This document shows, in pieces, positions 37,269 through 46,803 of a DNA stretch of 64,000 bases. The position numbers and the translations under genes were made by a program. The notes below the pieces were generated by a model. The model saw nothing but the letters and a program-made list of their open reading frames with translations. It was not told the DNA's origin and ran no database searches. Each line of letters begins with the position of its first letter. Positions within the stretch are counted from its first letter, which is position 1. The stretch spans positions 715,632-779,631 of the forward strand of contig NZ_NJGY01000001.1 in the NCBI RefSeq assembly GCF_002250505.1, written 5' to 3'. This DNA comes from Janthinobacterium sp. PC23-8. GTDB taxonomy: Bacteria; Pseudomonadota; Gammaproteobacteria; Burkholderiales; Burkholderiaceae_D.

Positions 37269-38339
37269 TTATCCCAGTGCTTTCACAACCGCGTCACCCA
37301 TCGCCTCGGTACCGACCAGCGTGGTGCCCGCTTCGTGGATATCGGCCGTGCGCAAGCCTTGCGCCAGCACGCTTTTCACGGCCGCTTCGATGCGGTCGGC
37401 CTGCTCTGCGCGGTTCAGGGAATAACGCAGCATCATGGCCGCCGACAGGATGGTGGCCAGCGGATTGGCGATGCCCTTGCCGGCGATGTCGGGCGCCGAG
37501 CCGTGCGACGGTTCGTACAGACCCTTGTTGTTGGCGTCGAGCGAAGCGGACGGCAGCATGCCGATCGAACCGGTCAGCATGGCGGCCGCGTCCGACAGGA
37601 TGTCGCCGAACATGTTGCCGGTGACCATCACGTCGAATTTCTTCGGTGCCCGTACCAGTTGCATGGCGGCGTTGTCGACATACATATGGTCGAGCGCGAC
37701 ATCGGGATATTCCTTGTGCACGTCGGTGACGATGTCTTTCCAGAACTGGAACGTTTCCAGCACATTGGCCTTGTCGACGCTGGTCAGGCGCTTGTCGCGC
37801 TTTTGCGCGGCCTGGAAGGCGACATGGGCGATGCGGCGGATTTCACCTTCCGCATAGCGCATGGTGTCGAAGCCTTCGCGCTGGCCCTTGAAGGGACCGT
37901 CCGGGCACTCGCGCACGCCACGCGGCTGGCCAAAGTAAATGTCGCCGGTCAGCTCGCGGATGATCAGAATATCCAGGCCCGACACCACTTCCGGCTTCAG
38001 CGTCGAAGCGCCCGCCAGTTCCGGATACAGAATCGCCGGACGCAGGTTGGCGAACAGGCCCAGGTTCTTGCGCAGGCCCAGAATCGCCTGCTCGGGGCGG
38101 AACTGGCGTTCCAGGTTATCGTACTGGTAGTCGCCGACAGCGCCGAACAGCACCGCATCGGCCGCCTTGGCCAGGGCCAGCGTGCCTTCCGGCAGCGGGT
38201 GGCCGTGGGCGGCATAGCCGGCGCCACCGACGGGCGCCGTTTCCAGCTCAAACGATTCACCGAGGACATTCAGGACCTTGACGGCCTGGGCGACGATTTC
38301 AGGACCGATACCGTCGCCGGGCAGGATAGCAATTTTCAT
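37269..38339 (-). CDS. leuB: 3-isopropylmalate dehydrogenase
   Basis: 356 residues. Typical N-terminus [16 protein letters not shown], the substrate motif [13 protein letters not shown], and the NAD-binding [20 protein letters not shown]. It oxidises and decarboxylates isopropylmalate in leucine synthesis. It follows leuD after 12 bp and precedes asd after 44 bp, all on the same strand. Confidence 0.97.
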   Translation of the reverse strand: MKIAILPGDGIGPEIVAQAVKVLNVLGESFELETAPVGGAGYAAHGHPLPEGTLALAKAADAVLFGAVGDYQYDNLERQFRPEQAILGLRKNLGLFANLRPAILYPELAGASTLKPEVVSGLDILIIRELTGDIYFGQPRGVRECPDGPFKGQREGFDTMRYAEGEIRRIAHVAFQAAQKRDKRLTSVDKANVLETFQFWKDIVTDVHKEYPDVALDHMYVDNAAMQLVRAPKKFDVMVTGNMFGDILSDAAAMLTGSIGMLPSASLDANNKGLYEPSHGSAPDIAGKGIANPLATILSAAMMLRYSLNRAEQADRIEAAVKSVLAQGLRTADIHEAGTTLVGTEAMGDAVVKALG

Positions 38340-38351
38340 GTTTTTATAGAA

Positions 38352-38999
38352 TTAAATGACGTTGGCGAGCCAGGGCTGGTTCGTGAGATGGCGTTCTTCG
38401 AAGGCGTGGATATCGTCGGCATGGCGCAGGGTCAAACCGATATCGTCGAGGCCATTCATCAGGCAATACTTGCGGAAGGCGTCGATCTGGAACGGATACG
38501 ATACGGCGCCATTGCTGGTCGAGACCCGCTGCTGCTCCAGGTCCACCACCAGTTTATAACCGGGGAAAGCCTTGACTTCATTGAACAGATGGTCGACCTG
38601 GGTCTCCGACAAGACGATCGGCAGCAGGCCGTTCTTGTAGCTGTTATTGAAGAAGATATCGGCAAACGACGGCGCGATAATGGCGCGAAAGCCATATTGA
38701 TCGAGCGCCCACGGCGCATGTTCGCGCGAGGAGCCACAGCCGAAATTTTTGCGCGTCAGCAAGATCGAGGCGCCCTGGTAGCGCGGCTGGTTCAGCACGA
38801 ACTCGGGGTTCAGCGGACGGCGGCTGTTGTCCTGGCCCGGCTCGCCATGGTCGAGGTAGCGCCATTCGTCGAACAGGTTGGGGCCGAAGCCGCTGCGGTG
38901 GATCGACTTCAGGAATTGCTTCGGGATAATGGCGTCGGTATCGACATTGGCGCGGTCCAGCGGAGCGACCAGGCCTTCGTAAATCGTAAATTTATCCAT
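38352..38999 (-). CDS. leuD: 3-isopropylmalate dehydratase small subunit
   Basis: 215 residues. LeuD motifs: the [16 protein letters not shown] start, [15 protein letters not shown], and [13 protein letters not shown]. It forms the heterodimeric isomerase with LeuC, whose gene lies upstream past a small entericidin gene. leuB follows after 12 bp. Confidence 0.97.
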   Translation of the reverse strand: MDKFTIYEGLVAPLDRANVDTDAIIPKQFLKSIHRSGFGPNLFDEWRYLDHGEPGQDNSRRPLNPEFVLNQPRYQGASILLTRKNFGCGSSREHAPWALDQYGFRAIIAPSFADIFFNNSYKNGLLPIVLSETQVDHLFNEVKAFPGYKLVVDLEQQRVSTSNGAVSYPFQIDAFRKYCLMNGLDDIGLTLRHADDIHAFEERHLTNQPWLANVI

Positions 39000-39052
39000 G
39001 CTGTATGTACTCGGTAGGACGGGCGGCGCCAGGCGCCAACCCCGCCACAGGG

Positions 39053-39175
39053 TTATTTTCCGCCGGCGCCGGTGACGACCTGGCCGACTTTCTGCACATC
39101 GCGGCCGATGCCCGACACGGTATTGCAGCCGGCGAGCACGAGGGAGGCGATCAGGAGGGCGAAGAGTTTTTTCAT
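39053..39175 (-). CDS. Entericidin A/B family lipoprotein
   Basis: 40 residues, too short for most ORF callers. A lipoprotein signal ([16 protein letters not shown]) places the lipidated cysteine at residue 17. The mature 24-residue part ([18 protein letters not shown]) matches the entericidin pattern. Entericidins are small outer-membrane lipoproteins linked to stress and programmed death in enteric bacteria. The role here is unknown. It sits between leuC and leuD on the same strand and is likely co-transcribed with the leucine genes. Confidence 0.9.
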   Translation of the reverse strand: MKKLFALLIASLVLAGCNTVSGIGRDVQKVGQVVTGAGGK

Positions 39176-39238
39176 GATGAGTGTGATATCAAATAAGGGA
39201 CCGGAGCCAGTGTACGCCAGCCGTTCCGGCCCCGGTAG

Positions 39239-40642
39239 TCATCGCAAGCCGCGCACGTCGACAAAGTGACCGGCAATCCCCGCCGCCGCCGCCATCGCCG
39301 GCGACACCAGGTGGGTACGCCCACCCTGCCCTTGCCGGCCTTCGAAGTTGCGGTTCGAGGTCGAGGCGCAGCGTTCGCCCGGTTCCAGGCGGTCGGCGTT
39401 CATCGCCAGGCACATCGAGCAGCCCGGTTCGCGCCATTCGAAACCGGCGTCCTTGAAGATGCGGTCCAGGCCTTCGCGTTCGGCCTGGTCCTTCACCAGG
39501 CCCGAACCCGGCACCACCAGCGCCAGGGTCACGTTCGAGGCGCGGTACTTGCCGCGCACCACGGCGGCCGCCGCGCGCAAGTCCTCGATGCGCGAATTGG
39601 TGCACGAACCGATAAAGACCTTGTCGATGCGGATGTCCGAGATCGGCGTGTTCGGTTTCAAGGCCATGTAGACCAGCGCCTTTTCGATGGCGTCGCGTTT
39701 GACGCTGTCTTTTTCCTGGTCGGGATCGGGTACGCGGCCGTCGATGCCAACCACCATTTCAGGCGAGGTGCCCCAGGTGACCTGCGGCTCGATTTCCGCC
39801 GCGTTCAGGGTGACGACCAGGTCGAAGCGCGCGCCCGGGTCCGAATGCAGGGTGCGCCAGTAGGCCACCGCGCGGTCCCAGTGCGGGCCGGCCGGCGAAA
39901 ACGGGCGGCCCTTGACGTAGTTGATGGTGGTGTCGTCGACGCCGATGATGCCGGCGCGCGCACCCGCTTCGATCGCCATGTTACAGACCGTCATGCGCCC
40001 TTCCATCGACAGCGCGCGGATGGCCGCGCCGCCGAACTCGATACAGTAGCCGGTGCCGCCAGCCGTGCCGATCTTGCCGATAATGGCCAGCACAATGTCC
40101 TTCGCCGTCACGCCGGCCGGCATCACGCCGTCGACCTGCACCAGCATCGATTTCGATTTCTTTTGCAGCAAGGTTTGCGTGGCCAGCACGTGCTCGACTT
40201 CCGAGGTGCCGATGCCGTGCGCCAGCGCGCCGAAGGCACCATGGGTCGAGGTGTGCGAGTCGCCGCAGACGACCGTCATGCCGGGCAGGGTCGCGCCCTG
40301 CTCGGGGCCGATCACGTGCACGATGCCCTGGCGCTTGTCGTTCATGTTGAAATACGTCAGGCCGTAGTGCTTGGCGTTCTTGTCCAGCGTTTCGACCTGC
40401 AGGCGCGAGACCGGGTCGGCAATGCCGTCGGCCCGACTGGTGGTGGGCACGTTATGGTCGGCCACGGCCAGGTTGGCGGAAATGCGCCACGGCTGGCGCC
40501 CGGCGTCGCGTAGTCCGTCGAACGCTTGCGGGCTGGTCACTTCGTGCACCAGGTGCCGGTCGATATACAGAATGGTCGTGCCGTCTTCTTCGGCGCGCAC
40601 CACGTGGGATTCCCAGAGTTTGTCGTAAAGCGTCTTCATCAT
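39239..40642 (-). CDS. leuC: 3-isopropylmalate dehydratase large subunit
   Basis: 467 residues. The three cluster cysteines are visible, in [11 protein letters not shown] and GCSMCLAMN. Earlier aconitase motifs include [22 protein letters not shown]. It isomerises 2-isopropylmalate with LeuD using a [4Fe-4S] cluster. Two adjacent ATG codons (40642, 40639) are possible starts, neither with a strong ribosome site. It is the first gene of the leuC-entericidin-leuD-leuB-asd run. Confidence 0.97.
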   Translation of the reverse strand: MMKTLYDKLWESHVVRAEEDGTTILYIDRHLVHEVTSPQAFDGLRDAGRQPWRISANLAVADHNVPTTSRADGIADPVSRLQVETLDKNAKHYGLTYFNMNDKRQGIVHVIGPEQGATLPGMTVVCGDSHTSTHGAFGALAHGIGTSEVEHVLATQTLLQKKSKSMLVQVDGVMPAGVTAKDIVLAIIGKIGTAGGTGYCIEFGGAAIRALSMEGRMTVCNMAIEAGARAGIIGVDDTTINYVKGRPFSPAGPHWDRAVAYWRTLHSDPGARFDLVVTLNAAEIEPQVTWGTSPEMVVGIDGRVPDPDQEKDSVKRDAIEKALVYMALKPNTPISDIRIDKVFIGSCTNSRIEDLRAAAAVVRGKYRASNVTLALVVPGSGLVKDQAEREGLDRIFKDAGFEWREPGCSMCLAMNADRLEPGERCASTSNRNFEGRQGQGGRTHLVSPAMAAAAGIAGHFVDVRGLR

Positions 40643-40957
40643 GAGTTATGCGGCAAGGCCGCATTGCCTGTAGTAAGTGATCAAGTGAGTCCAGATTCAT
40701 ACGGTGATCCACATGGATTATGCCATATTTTGCCTGCCACAGAACCGAAAGCGGGCCATCCGTGGGATTGGCGATACAAAGTTCGGCCCATTTGTTGGAT
40801 TTGAGCTGGAAATTGCCGATTACATCGTTCTTGTGGCATCAGGCCGGTCCTTCAGTCAGCCCGTCCGAAGCAATGACGGCGCCCCTGCAAAGCCATAGGC
40901 GTTTCAGCAACTTTCGTGTATTGTATTTTGATAACATTTCCAACGAAGATAGCATTG
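40643..40957. other. Intergenic region between divergent leuC and the S41 peptidase gene
   Basis: About 315 bp with no convincing gene. A hairpin (ATGCGGC 40648-40654, GCCGCAT 40658-40664) lies right at the leuC start and could shape its leader. The rest should hold both divergent promoters, but no clear -35/-10 pair or riboswitch was recognised. Short open frames here look non-coding. Confidence 0.5.
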
Positions 40958-42088
40958 ATGAAACGACATTTTTTTGCGACAGCCATCCTCGCTACCCTTG
41001 CCGCCAGCCATGCGCAGGCGGCCTCGCCCAGCGAGGCCTGCCTGCAGGACTTGCGCGCCCTGCCCGACTTTTTGCTGGAAAACGATACCGGCGCACGCCA
41101 GCACCTGGCGCAAAAGGGCCAAGCGTATTTCGACCAGGCGCTGGCCAGCGCCAGCGCGGCGGCGACCGGCGCAAACGATGAGGCCGCTTGCAATGTGGCG
41201 CTGTCCGAGTATCTGGGCAAGTGGCGCAAAGGCCATCTGCAGGTCGTGCCAGACAGCGCGTTGCGGCAGGACAAAGCCACTGGCAACGCCACACTGGCGA
41301 CAGCCATGGCGGACAGGTCGCCATCGCTGCGACTGCTGTCGTCGCACACCGCACTGCTGACGCTGCCCAGTTTTTTCCCGCAGTACGCCAACGCCATCGC
41401 TGATTTACTGGCAAGCAAGCGCCAGGACCTGCAACGCCGGCGCAACTGGATCATCGATGTCAGGCGCAACAACGGCGGCAGCGACAGCACGTATGCCTCG
41501 CTGTTGCCATGGATCGCGTCCGGCGAGAGCGTCACCATGGGCGTAGAATGGCTGTCCACGCCGGCCAATATCGCCAACCAGGAAACCATCTGCGCGCTGT
41601 ATGCGCCAGGTGACGCCAGCTGCCCGATCAGCATGGCCAAGGCCATGGAGCGCATGCGCAGCGTGCCGCCGGGCCAGTTCGTGGCGCAAATCGCGGATAC
41701 GCCCATCCGCTATGCACACTTTGCCAAAGAGAAAATACAGCCGGCACGGGTGGCGGTGCTGGTCGACCGCGATTGCAGCAGCTCCTGCGAACAATTCCTG
41801 CTCGCAGCGCGGCAAAGTTTTCGCGTCAAGCTGATCGGGCGCAACAGCAATGGTGCGCTCGATTATTCGAATCTGCGCCTGCAAGCCCTGCCGTCAGGCC
41901 TGCGCCATGTGGCCTACGCCACCTCGCGCTCGACCCGCTTGCCGCATCTGCAGGTGGACCTGGACGGCATCATGCCCGACATCTATTTGCCGCAGCCCAA
42001 GGACGAAGCGGGCCGCGCCGGGGAGGTGCTGCGCGTGCAGCGCTGGCTGGAAGGCGGCAGCCTGCGCCCGGTTGACGGCGTGCAATAA
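40958..42088 (+). CDS. S41-family peptidase, secreted
   Basis: 376 residues from the ATG at 40958, which starts a clean signal peptide (MKRHFFATAILATLAASHAQA). The central IIDVRRNNGGSDS and the later RDCSSSCEQFLLAAR plus IGRNSNGALDYSN are the S41 (C-terminal processing/tricorn-like) core, with the serine nucleophile probably in the SSSC segment. No PDZ domain is visible. The gene stands alone between leuC and the chemotaxis genes and ends in a bidirectional terminator. The substrate is unknown. Confidence 0.82.
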   Translation: MKRHFFATAILATLAASHAQAASPSEACLQDLRALPDFLLENDTGARQHLAQKGQAYFDQALASASAAATGANDEAACNVALSEYLGKWRKGHLQVVPDSALRQDKATGNATLATAMADRSPSLRLLSSHTALLTLPSFFPQYANAIADLLASKRQDLQRRRNWIIDVRRNNGGSDSTYASLLPWIASGESVTMGVEWLSTPANIANQETICALYAPGDASCPISMAKAMERMRSVPPGQFVAQIADTPIRYAHFAKEKIQPARVAVLVDRDCSSSCEQFLLAARQSFRVKLIGRNSNGALDYSNLRLQALPSGLRHVAYATSRSTRLPHLQVDLDGIMPDIYLPQPKDEAGRAGEVLRVQRWLEGGSLRPVDGVQ

Positions 42089-42127
42089 AAAAAGCCTGCG
42101 GCAAAAACTCTGCCGCAGGCTTTTTTT
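42088..42127. terminator. Bidirectional terminator between S41 peptidase and cheA
   Basis: Arms AGCCTGCGGCA and TGCCGCAGGCT are perfect 11-bp repeats with a 7-nt loop, an A run on the left and T run on the right. It serves both converging genes. Confidence 0.93.
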
Positions 42128-42142
42128 GAAACATGCAAACGG

Positions 42143-44029
42143 TCAGGCCGCCATGCGCACGCTGCCGCGGCAGCCGTCCATCAGGAAGGACAGGCCCACC
42201 ACCAGCACCAGTTCGCCTTCAGCCGAACGGGCGGTACCCGTGATGCCTTCGACGGTGATGGCCGTCATCGGCTTGATCACCAGATCGGCCGTGCCATCGA
42301 CGGCCGCCACCGCCAGGATATACGGCTGCGGCGCGGCGACCACAATGCCGACCCGCTCGCTGCAAGGCTCGTAGCCGAGCGAGCCGGCCAGCGAACGCAC
42401 CGGCAACGGACGGCCCTGGTCTTTCAGTACCGGCGCACCGCCCACTTCCATGAACGTTTCCGGCAACTCGACCACGCGCTGCACCACCGCCATCGGCAGC
42501 GCCAGCGCGGCGCCCGAGGTCGATACCAGCATGGTCGGCACGATCGACAGCTCGATTGGCAGGCGGATGGCAAATTTCGTGCCCTTGCCCAGCGACGACT
42601 CGATATGGATGGCGCCACGGTTTTTTTCCACCGCCGTCTTGACCACGTCCATGCCGACGCCGCGGCCCGACACGCTGGAGGCGACTTCCTTGGTCGAGAA
42701 ACCCGGCAGGAAGACCAGCTGGAAACACTCGTCGTTGCTCAGTTGCGCGTTTTCGCTGATCAGGCCTTTTTGCTGCGCCTTGCTGCGCAGGAAAGCCGGG
42801 TCCATGCCCTTGCCATCGTCCTGCAGCACAATCATCACGCTGTTCGCTTCCTGCCAGGCCTTCAGGGAAATATAGGATTTGGCAGGCTTGCCGGCGGCCA
42901 GCCGGTCTTCGGGCGATTCGACGCCATGGTCAAGCGAGTTGCGCAGCATGTGCACCAGCGGATCGTACAGGCTGTCGACCACCACGCGGTCCACTTCCGT
43001 TTCCGCGCCTTCGATGGTCAGTTCCACATCCTTGCCCAGGTCCTTGGCCAGTTCGCGCACCAGGCGCGGGAATTTCTGGAACAGGCGTCCCACCGGCTGC
43101 ATGCGCGTGGCCAAGGTCGCCCTTTGCAGCTCGGTCGAGTAGCGCGAGGCGCGCTCCAGGGTTTCCGCCAGGGTCGCCATCAGGGTGGCGGCCTGGCCTT
43201 CGAATTTGAACTGCAGCAAGCGCTCCAGCAACACGGCAGCCTGATTGGCGGCCTGCACCGATTCGCCGGCCACTTCCAGCAAGGCGTCGAGCTTGACGGC
43301 GTCGACACGGATACTGTCTTCCTTGACCGGCGCGGCATGGCGCATCTCCGGGCGCTCTTCGCGCACCACACTGTCGACGGCCCTGGCGGCAGGCTTGGCG
43401 GCGGCGACCGGTGCAGCCGCAACGGCAGCGGCGACAGGCGCAGGCGCGCCAGCCGAAGTTGCGACGACAGCAAGCTGGCTGCCGGCCGGCACCACGGCGT
43501 TATACAGGGCGGTCCAGTCGAGGCCATCGGCGCCGATCACTGCAGCGGCCGCAGGCGCAGCGGCGACGGGAACTGCCGCCACGGCCGCTTCAACAACCAC
43601 CGCAGGCGCCGGCACAGGCACGGAGACGGCGGGCGCATCCATGCTCTTGCCCTCGATGGCGTTGGTCAGGATCACTTCCAGCTCTTCCGGCATGGCCGGC
43701 AGGCTTTCCGGTGCGGCGCCATTGGCCAGCTCCGTCAACTGGTCGGCCACGAAGCCGGACGCCTGCAGCGCCGCCTCAATGGCGATCGGCGTGACCGGGG
43801 CGGCGCCCGTGCGCAGCGCGTCGAACAGGTTTTCCGTCAGATGGCAGGCCGCCACCAGCGCAGGCAGGCCCATGAAACCGGCGCCGCCCTTGATGGTGTG
43901 AAAAGAACGAAACACCGCATTCAGTGTTTCCTTGTTGTCCGGATCGCGTTCGAGACGCAGCAAGTGCTCTTCAACATTCACCGCAAGATCCATCGCCTCA
44001 ACGACGAAATCCTTGAGCATATCGTCCAT
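42143..44029 (-). CDS. cheA: Chemotaxis histidine kinase CheA-like
   Basis: 628 residues. The N-terminal Hpt domain has His44 in FRSFHTIKGGAGF. A long Ala/Pro/Val-rich linker (about 130-235) replaces an obvious CheY-binding P2 domain. The dimerisation and ATPase domains carry HMLRNSLDHGVE, DDGKGMD and GRGVGMDVV. A CheW-like regulatory domain ends the protein. CheA phosphorylates CheY in response to chemoreceptors. Its start overlaps the cheZ stop by 1 nt. No cheY, cheW, receptor or flagellar gene is in the window, so it may belong to a dispersed or alternative chemosensory system. Confidence 0.9.
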   Translation of the reverse strand: MDDMLKDFVVEAMDLAVNVEEHLLRLERDPDNKETLNAVFRSFHTIKGGAGFMGLPALVAACHLTENLFDALRTGAAPVTPIAIEAALQASGFVADQLTELANGAAPESLPAMPEELEVILTNAIEGKSMDAPAVSVPVPAPAVVVEAAVAAVPVAAAPAAAAVIGADGLDWTALYNAVVPAGSQLAVVATSAGAPAPVAAAVAAAPVAAAKPAARAVDSVVREERPEMRHAAPVKEDSIRVDAVKLDALLEVAGESVQAANQAAVLLERLLQFKFEGQAATLMATLAETLERASRYSTELQRATLATRMQPVGRLFQKFPRLVRELAKDLGKDVELTIEGAETEVDRVVVDSLYDPLVHMLRNSLDHGVESPEDRLAAGKPAKSYISLKAWQEANSVMIVLQDDGKGMDPAFLRSKAQQKGLISENAQLSNDECFQLVFLPGFSTKEVASSVSGRGVGMDVVKTAVEKNRGAIHIESSLGKGTKFAIRLPIELSIVPTMLVSTSGAALALPMAVVQRVVELPETFMEVGGAPVLKDQGRPLPVRSLAGSLGYEPCSERVGIVVAAPQPYILAVAAVDGTADLVIKPMTAITVEGITGTARSAEGELVLVVGLSFLMDGCRGSVRMAA

Positions 44030-44874
44030 TAGAATCCCAAATCGGCAAGAAGGTCGTCGACATTATCCTGGTCCAGCGCCACCGACGGCACGGAAGGTCC
44101 TTGCATCAACGGCGCTTCGTGCTTCTGCGCGAGTTTCTCGCGTACTTCGGCAGGGGCGTTGTCGCGCAGCAACTGCGCCAGCTCATTTTCCACCGTCTTG
44201 GTGATAATCACCACTTTCTTGATCAGCTGGCCAGTAATGTCCTGGAAGTCCTGGGCCATCATGATTTCCAGCAGGCGGGCTTTTTCTGCCTCGGTCGCTT
44301 CCGTCACGGCCTGCGCGAACTGGCGCGAGTCGCCGGCCAGGGCCTTGAATTCATTGAGGCTGAGCTTGCCGTCGAACAGTGCCGTCCAGCGGCTGTCCAT
44401 GTCCTTGGCCTTTTTCGACAGCACGTCCTGCGCCGGCATGCCTTCATCGAGCGTATTGAGAACCTTGTTGGCGGCCTGCTCGGTCAGGGTGGCGACGTAT
44501 TCGAGGCGGTCCTGGGCATCGACGATCTGCGACGACGCTTCCGTCAGCGCCTTGTCGTAGCCCAGTTCGCGCAGCGAGTCGTGCAGCAGGCGCACGATGC
44601 CGCCCAGGCGTTCGAACATCGGCTTGTCGGCCTGGTCGACCGGCTCGGCGCCGCCAGCGGCTGGCGCGGCAGGCGCCGCTGGTGCAGCGGCTGGCGCTGG
44701 CGCGGCCGGCGCTGGCGCTGCGCTGGTCGATACCGCGTCGAACAGGGCGTCGAAATCGTCATCCGCCATGTCCGCCGATGGCGCCGGGGGTGCGGGCGCA
44801 GCCTTGGGCGCCTCGGTGCGTTGAGAAGATACTTCATCGAATAAGGCGTCAAAATCATCAGCGGCGTTGGTCAT
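44029..44874 (-). CDS. cheZ: CheY-P phosphatase CheZ
   Basis: 281 residues. An N-terminal DDFDALFDEV motif is repeated around residue 38 after a spacer, and an Ala/Pro-rich linker follows. The helical core (about 95-230) contains the catalytic glutamine motif MAQDFQDITGQ. The C-terminal tail DNVDDLLADLGF is the CheY-P-binding peptide known from enteric CheZ. It dephosphorylates CheY-P to reset chemotaxis. cheA follows with a 1-nt overlap. The repeated N-terminal FDALFD peptide is unusual and resembles the C-terminal tail in style. Confidence 0.92.
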   Translation of the reverse strand: MTNAADDFDALFDEVSSQRTEAPKAAPAPPAPSADMADDDFDALFDAVSTSAAPAPAAPAPAAAPAAPAAPAAGGAEPVDQADKPMFERLGGIVRLLHDSLRELGYDKALTEASSQIVDAQDRLEYVATLTEQAANKVLNTLDEGMPAQDVLSKKAKDMDSRWTALFDGKLSLNEFKALAGDSRQFAQAVTEATEAEKARLLEIMMAQDFQDITGQLIKKVVIITKTVENELAQLLRDNAPAEVREKLAQKHEAPLMQGPSVPSVALDQDNVDDLLADLGF

Positions 44875-45328
44875 ATCCCTGCTTCTCCATAATTTGTCAA
44901 AATTCCGCCTGAACTGTGCGTTTTACAGACTGATACCCACAATTTCTCGATTAAGATGATTTGAGGCAATACCGCTGCGATGGTGCGAGTGTAGCAGGGC
45001 GCCGGCCTGTTGGTAAATCTCAAAACGCGCTTCCCGCCGCAAAGCGGGCATACAATCCCTTTTCCATATGAAAATATCTGTGTCAGGTGTTGTATTTGGA
45101 AATATACCATTGGCGCGCAGGCAAGAACATCAATCGGGCGAGAAAACCTTGCCTTCAACCACCTTGCGCCACACCGTCAGCGTCAAATGACTGCTTTTCC
45201 GCCAATCTTGTCTATACTAAAGCTGCACAACTATTGATAAATATCAAGTCTTTACATGAATACAATCATGCCACCCGCCCTACAATGAGGCAGGCTGCGC
45301 GCAGCGGTTCATTTAAGAAGGAGCTGTC
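44875..45328. other. Divergent intergenic region, cheZ and usp promoters
   Basis: About 454 bp without a convincing gene. It holds a GC hairpin (CCCGC/GCGGG near 45034-45048), TACAAT boxes at 45051, 45261 and 45281, and a perfect FNR box at 45234-45247. It must contain the promoters of both cheZ-cheA and the stress protein. No sigma28 flagellar promoter was recognised upstream of cheZ. Confidence 0.55.
45234..45247 (+). promoter_or_regulatory. Perfect FNR-type box upstream of the universal stress gene
   Basis: TTGATAAATATCAA matches TTGAT-N4-ATCAA exactly. It lies 82 bp before the usp ATG, with TACAAT -10 candidates at 45261 and 45281. An FNR-family regulator with the matching recognition helix (ETVSR) is encoded 1.5 kb downstream. 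Confidence 0.85.
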
Positions 45329-45796
45329 ATGTATAAGAAAATTCTGATCACCACCGACGGTTCCGCCGTTTCCAACCTGACCGCCTGCGCCGGCGTCGCC
45401 TTCGCCGACCAGATGCACGCCGACATACTCGCGCTGTATGTGGCGCCCGAATACCAGTACCCCGTCTATATCGAAATCATTCCTCCCAGCTATCCCAGCG
45501 AAGAGGAATACCGCATCGCCATGCGCAAGGCCGGCAGCGGCCACTGGCAACCCATCCTCGACGAGGCCGCCAGGCGGGGCCTGGAGGCGACAGGCCTGAC
45601 GGCATTTTCCGACAGCCCCGCGCTGAAGATCGTCGAAGTGGCGCAGATCCAGCATTGCGACCTGATCTTCATGGGTTCGCACGGCCGCAGCGGCTGGGGC
45701 CAGTTGCTGCTGGGCAGCGTCACCAACAAGGTGCTGTCGCACTCGACTTTGCCGGTACTGGTGCACCGGCTGATCAAGGAACCACCATCGCAATAG
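45329..45796 (+). CDS. Universal stress protein UspA family
   Basis: 155 residues. The family start is MYKKILITTDGSAVS. The ATP-binding signature G-2x-G-9x-G(S/T) is present in GSHGRSGWGQLLLGSVTN near the C-terminus. A strong AAGGAG precedes the ATG. Usp proteins of this single-domain type bind ATP and help survive growth arrest or low oxygen. The FNR box upstream suggests induction when oxygen falls. Confidence 0.93.
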   Translation: MYKKILITTDGSAVSNLTACAGVAFADQMHADILALYVAPEYQYPVYIEIIPPSYPSEEEYRIAMRKAGSGHWQPILDEAARRGLEATGLTAFSDSPALKIVEVAQIQHCDLIFMGSHGRSGWGQLLLGSVTNKVLSHSTLPVLVHRLIKEPPSQ

Positions 45797-45898
45797 ACCA
45801 TCCGGTCGGCAAATGCTGGCGCCGCGGACTTTTTCGGCTAAAATGACAACCTTTTCTGTTTCATAACAATTTTCCGACGACCCAACCTACCGCTCCCT

Positions 45899-46543
45899 AT
45901 GATACGTATTGTGATTGCCGACGACCACACCATCATGCGCGAAGGCCTGAAGCGCATACTCGACGGCGCGCCCGATATCGACATCGTCGGCGAAGCCATC
46001 GACGGCTTCGAAGTGCTGAACCAGGTGCGCCAGGGCGGCTTCGACCTGCTGCTGCTCGACCTGTCGATGCCGGGGCGCAGCGGAGTCGACCTGATCCGCC
46101 AGATCCGCAGCGAAGCGCCCAAGCTGGCCATCCTGATCCTCACCATGCATGAAGAAGAGCAATACGCCGTGCGCGCCATCCGCGCTGGCGCGCAAGGCTA
46201 CCTGACCAAGGAAAGCGCCGGCACCCAGCTGGTCGGCGCAATCCACAAAGTGGCCTCGGGGCGCCCGTATATCAGCGCCGAAGTGGCCGAGCAACTCGTG
46301 CTCAACATCATGATGCCGAACGAAAGCCTGCTGCACAAGCAATTGTCGGACCGCGAATTCGAAGTGTTCTCGCTGCTGGTGGCCGGCAAGTCGATCACGG
46401 AAATCGCCAACAACCTGCACCTGAGCGTCAAGACCGTCAGCACGCACAAGACGCGCATCATGCAAAAAATGGGCATGAGTTCGCTTTCAGAAATGGTGCA
46501 ATACGCCGTCGCCCACCGCCTGCTGTCGCCGTTCAAGACCTGA
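45899..46543 (+). CDS. NarL/FixJ-family response regulator (orphan)
   Basis: 214 residues. The receiver domain has acidic pair ADDH, phospho-acceptor Asp54 (LLLLDLSMPG) and conserved Lys in YLTKESAG. The LuxR-type helix-turn-helix is at about 148-205 (SDREFEVFSLLVAGKS, then KTVSTHKTRIMQKMGM). No histidine kinase gene is adjacent. The neighbours are a stress protein and an FNR-like regulator, suggesting an oxygen or energy-related circuit. The upstream region has TAAAAT at 45838 but no clear -35. Confidence 0.93.
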   Translation: MIRIVIADDHTIMREGLKRILDGAPDIDIVGEAIDGFEVLNQVRQGGFDLLLLDLSMPGRSGVDLIRQIRSEAPKLAILILTMHEEEQYAVRAIRAGAQGYLTKESAGTQLVGAIHKVASGRPYISAEVAEQLVLNIMMPNESLLHKQLSDREFEVFSLLVAGKSITEIANNLHLSVKTVSTHKTRIMQKMGMSSLSEMVQYAVAHRLLSPFKT

Positions 46544-46572
46544 AGCAGCGCGCCGCGCGCGGGTGCATCACA

Positions 46573-46588
46573 GTAGGAACAATCCTAC
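46573..46588. promoter_or_regulatory. Palindrome GTAGGA-N4-TCCTAC upstream of the FNR-like gene
   Basis: Perfect 6-bp arms, GTAGGA at 46573-46578 and TCCTAC at 46583-46588, spacer ACAA. A partial second copy (GCTCCTAC) follows at about 46601. Related sites occur at 56515 and 57084, each before a small stress-type gene. The shape resembles sites bound by LuxR-type response regulators, but the binder is unknown. Confidence 0.6.
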
Positions 46589-46803
46589 CCCTCTCTCCTT
46601 AGCTCCTACTGCCATATTCAGCCTCGACTGATATGAATTCCATACGCGTGTTGGCATACTGAAACCAGTCATCAAGTTGCTGGAAGTTATTTCATCACCA
46701 AGCAAGTTTCAGCGCTTCAAGCACTAACCGCCAGGACCATGCCGCTACATGGCGCAGTCCCTGAGCATTTCGTTATTCAATATGATCGACCTGCCACCAG
46801 GAG

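Noticed and set aside
40704-40898. 64-codon + strand frame in the leuC upstream region
   Set aside because: No ribosome site or family match and not shaped like a leucine leader peptide (no leucine run).
46573-46588. Terminator for the response regulator gene
   Set aside because: The palindrome has only 6-bp arms and no T run, so it looks like a protein-binding site instead.
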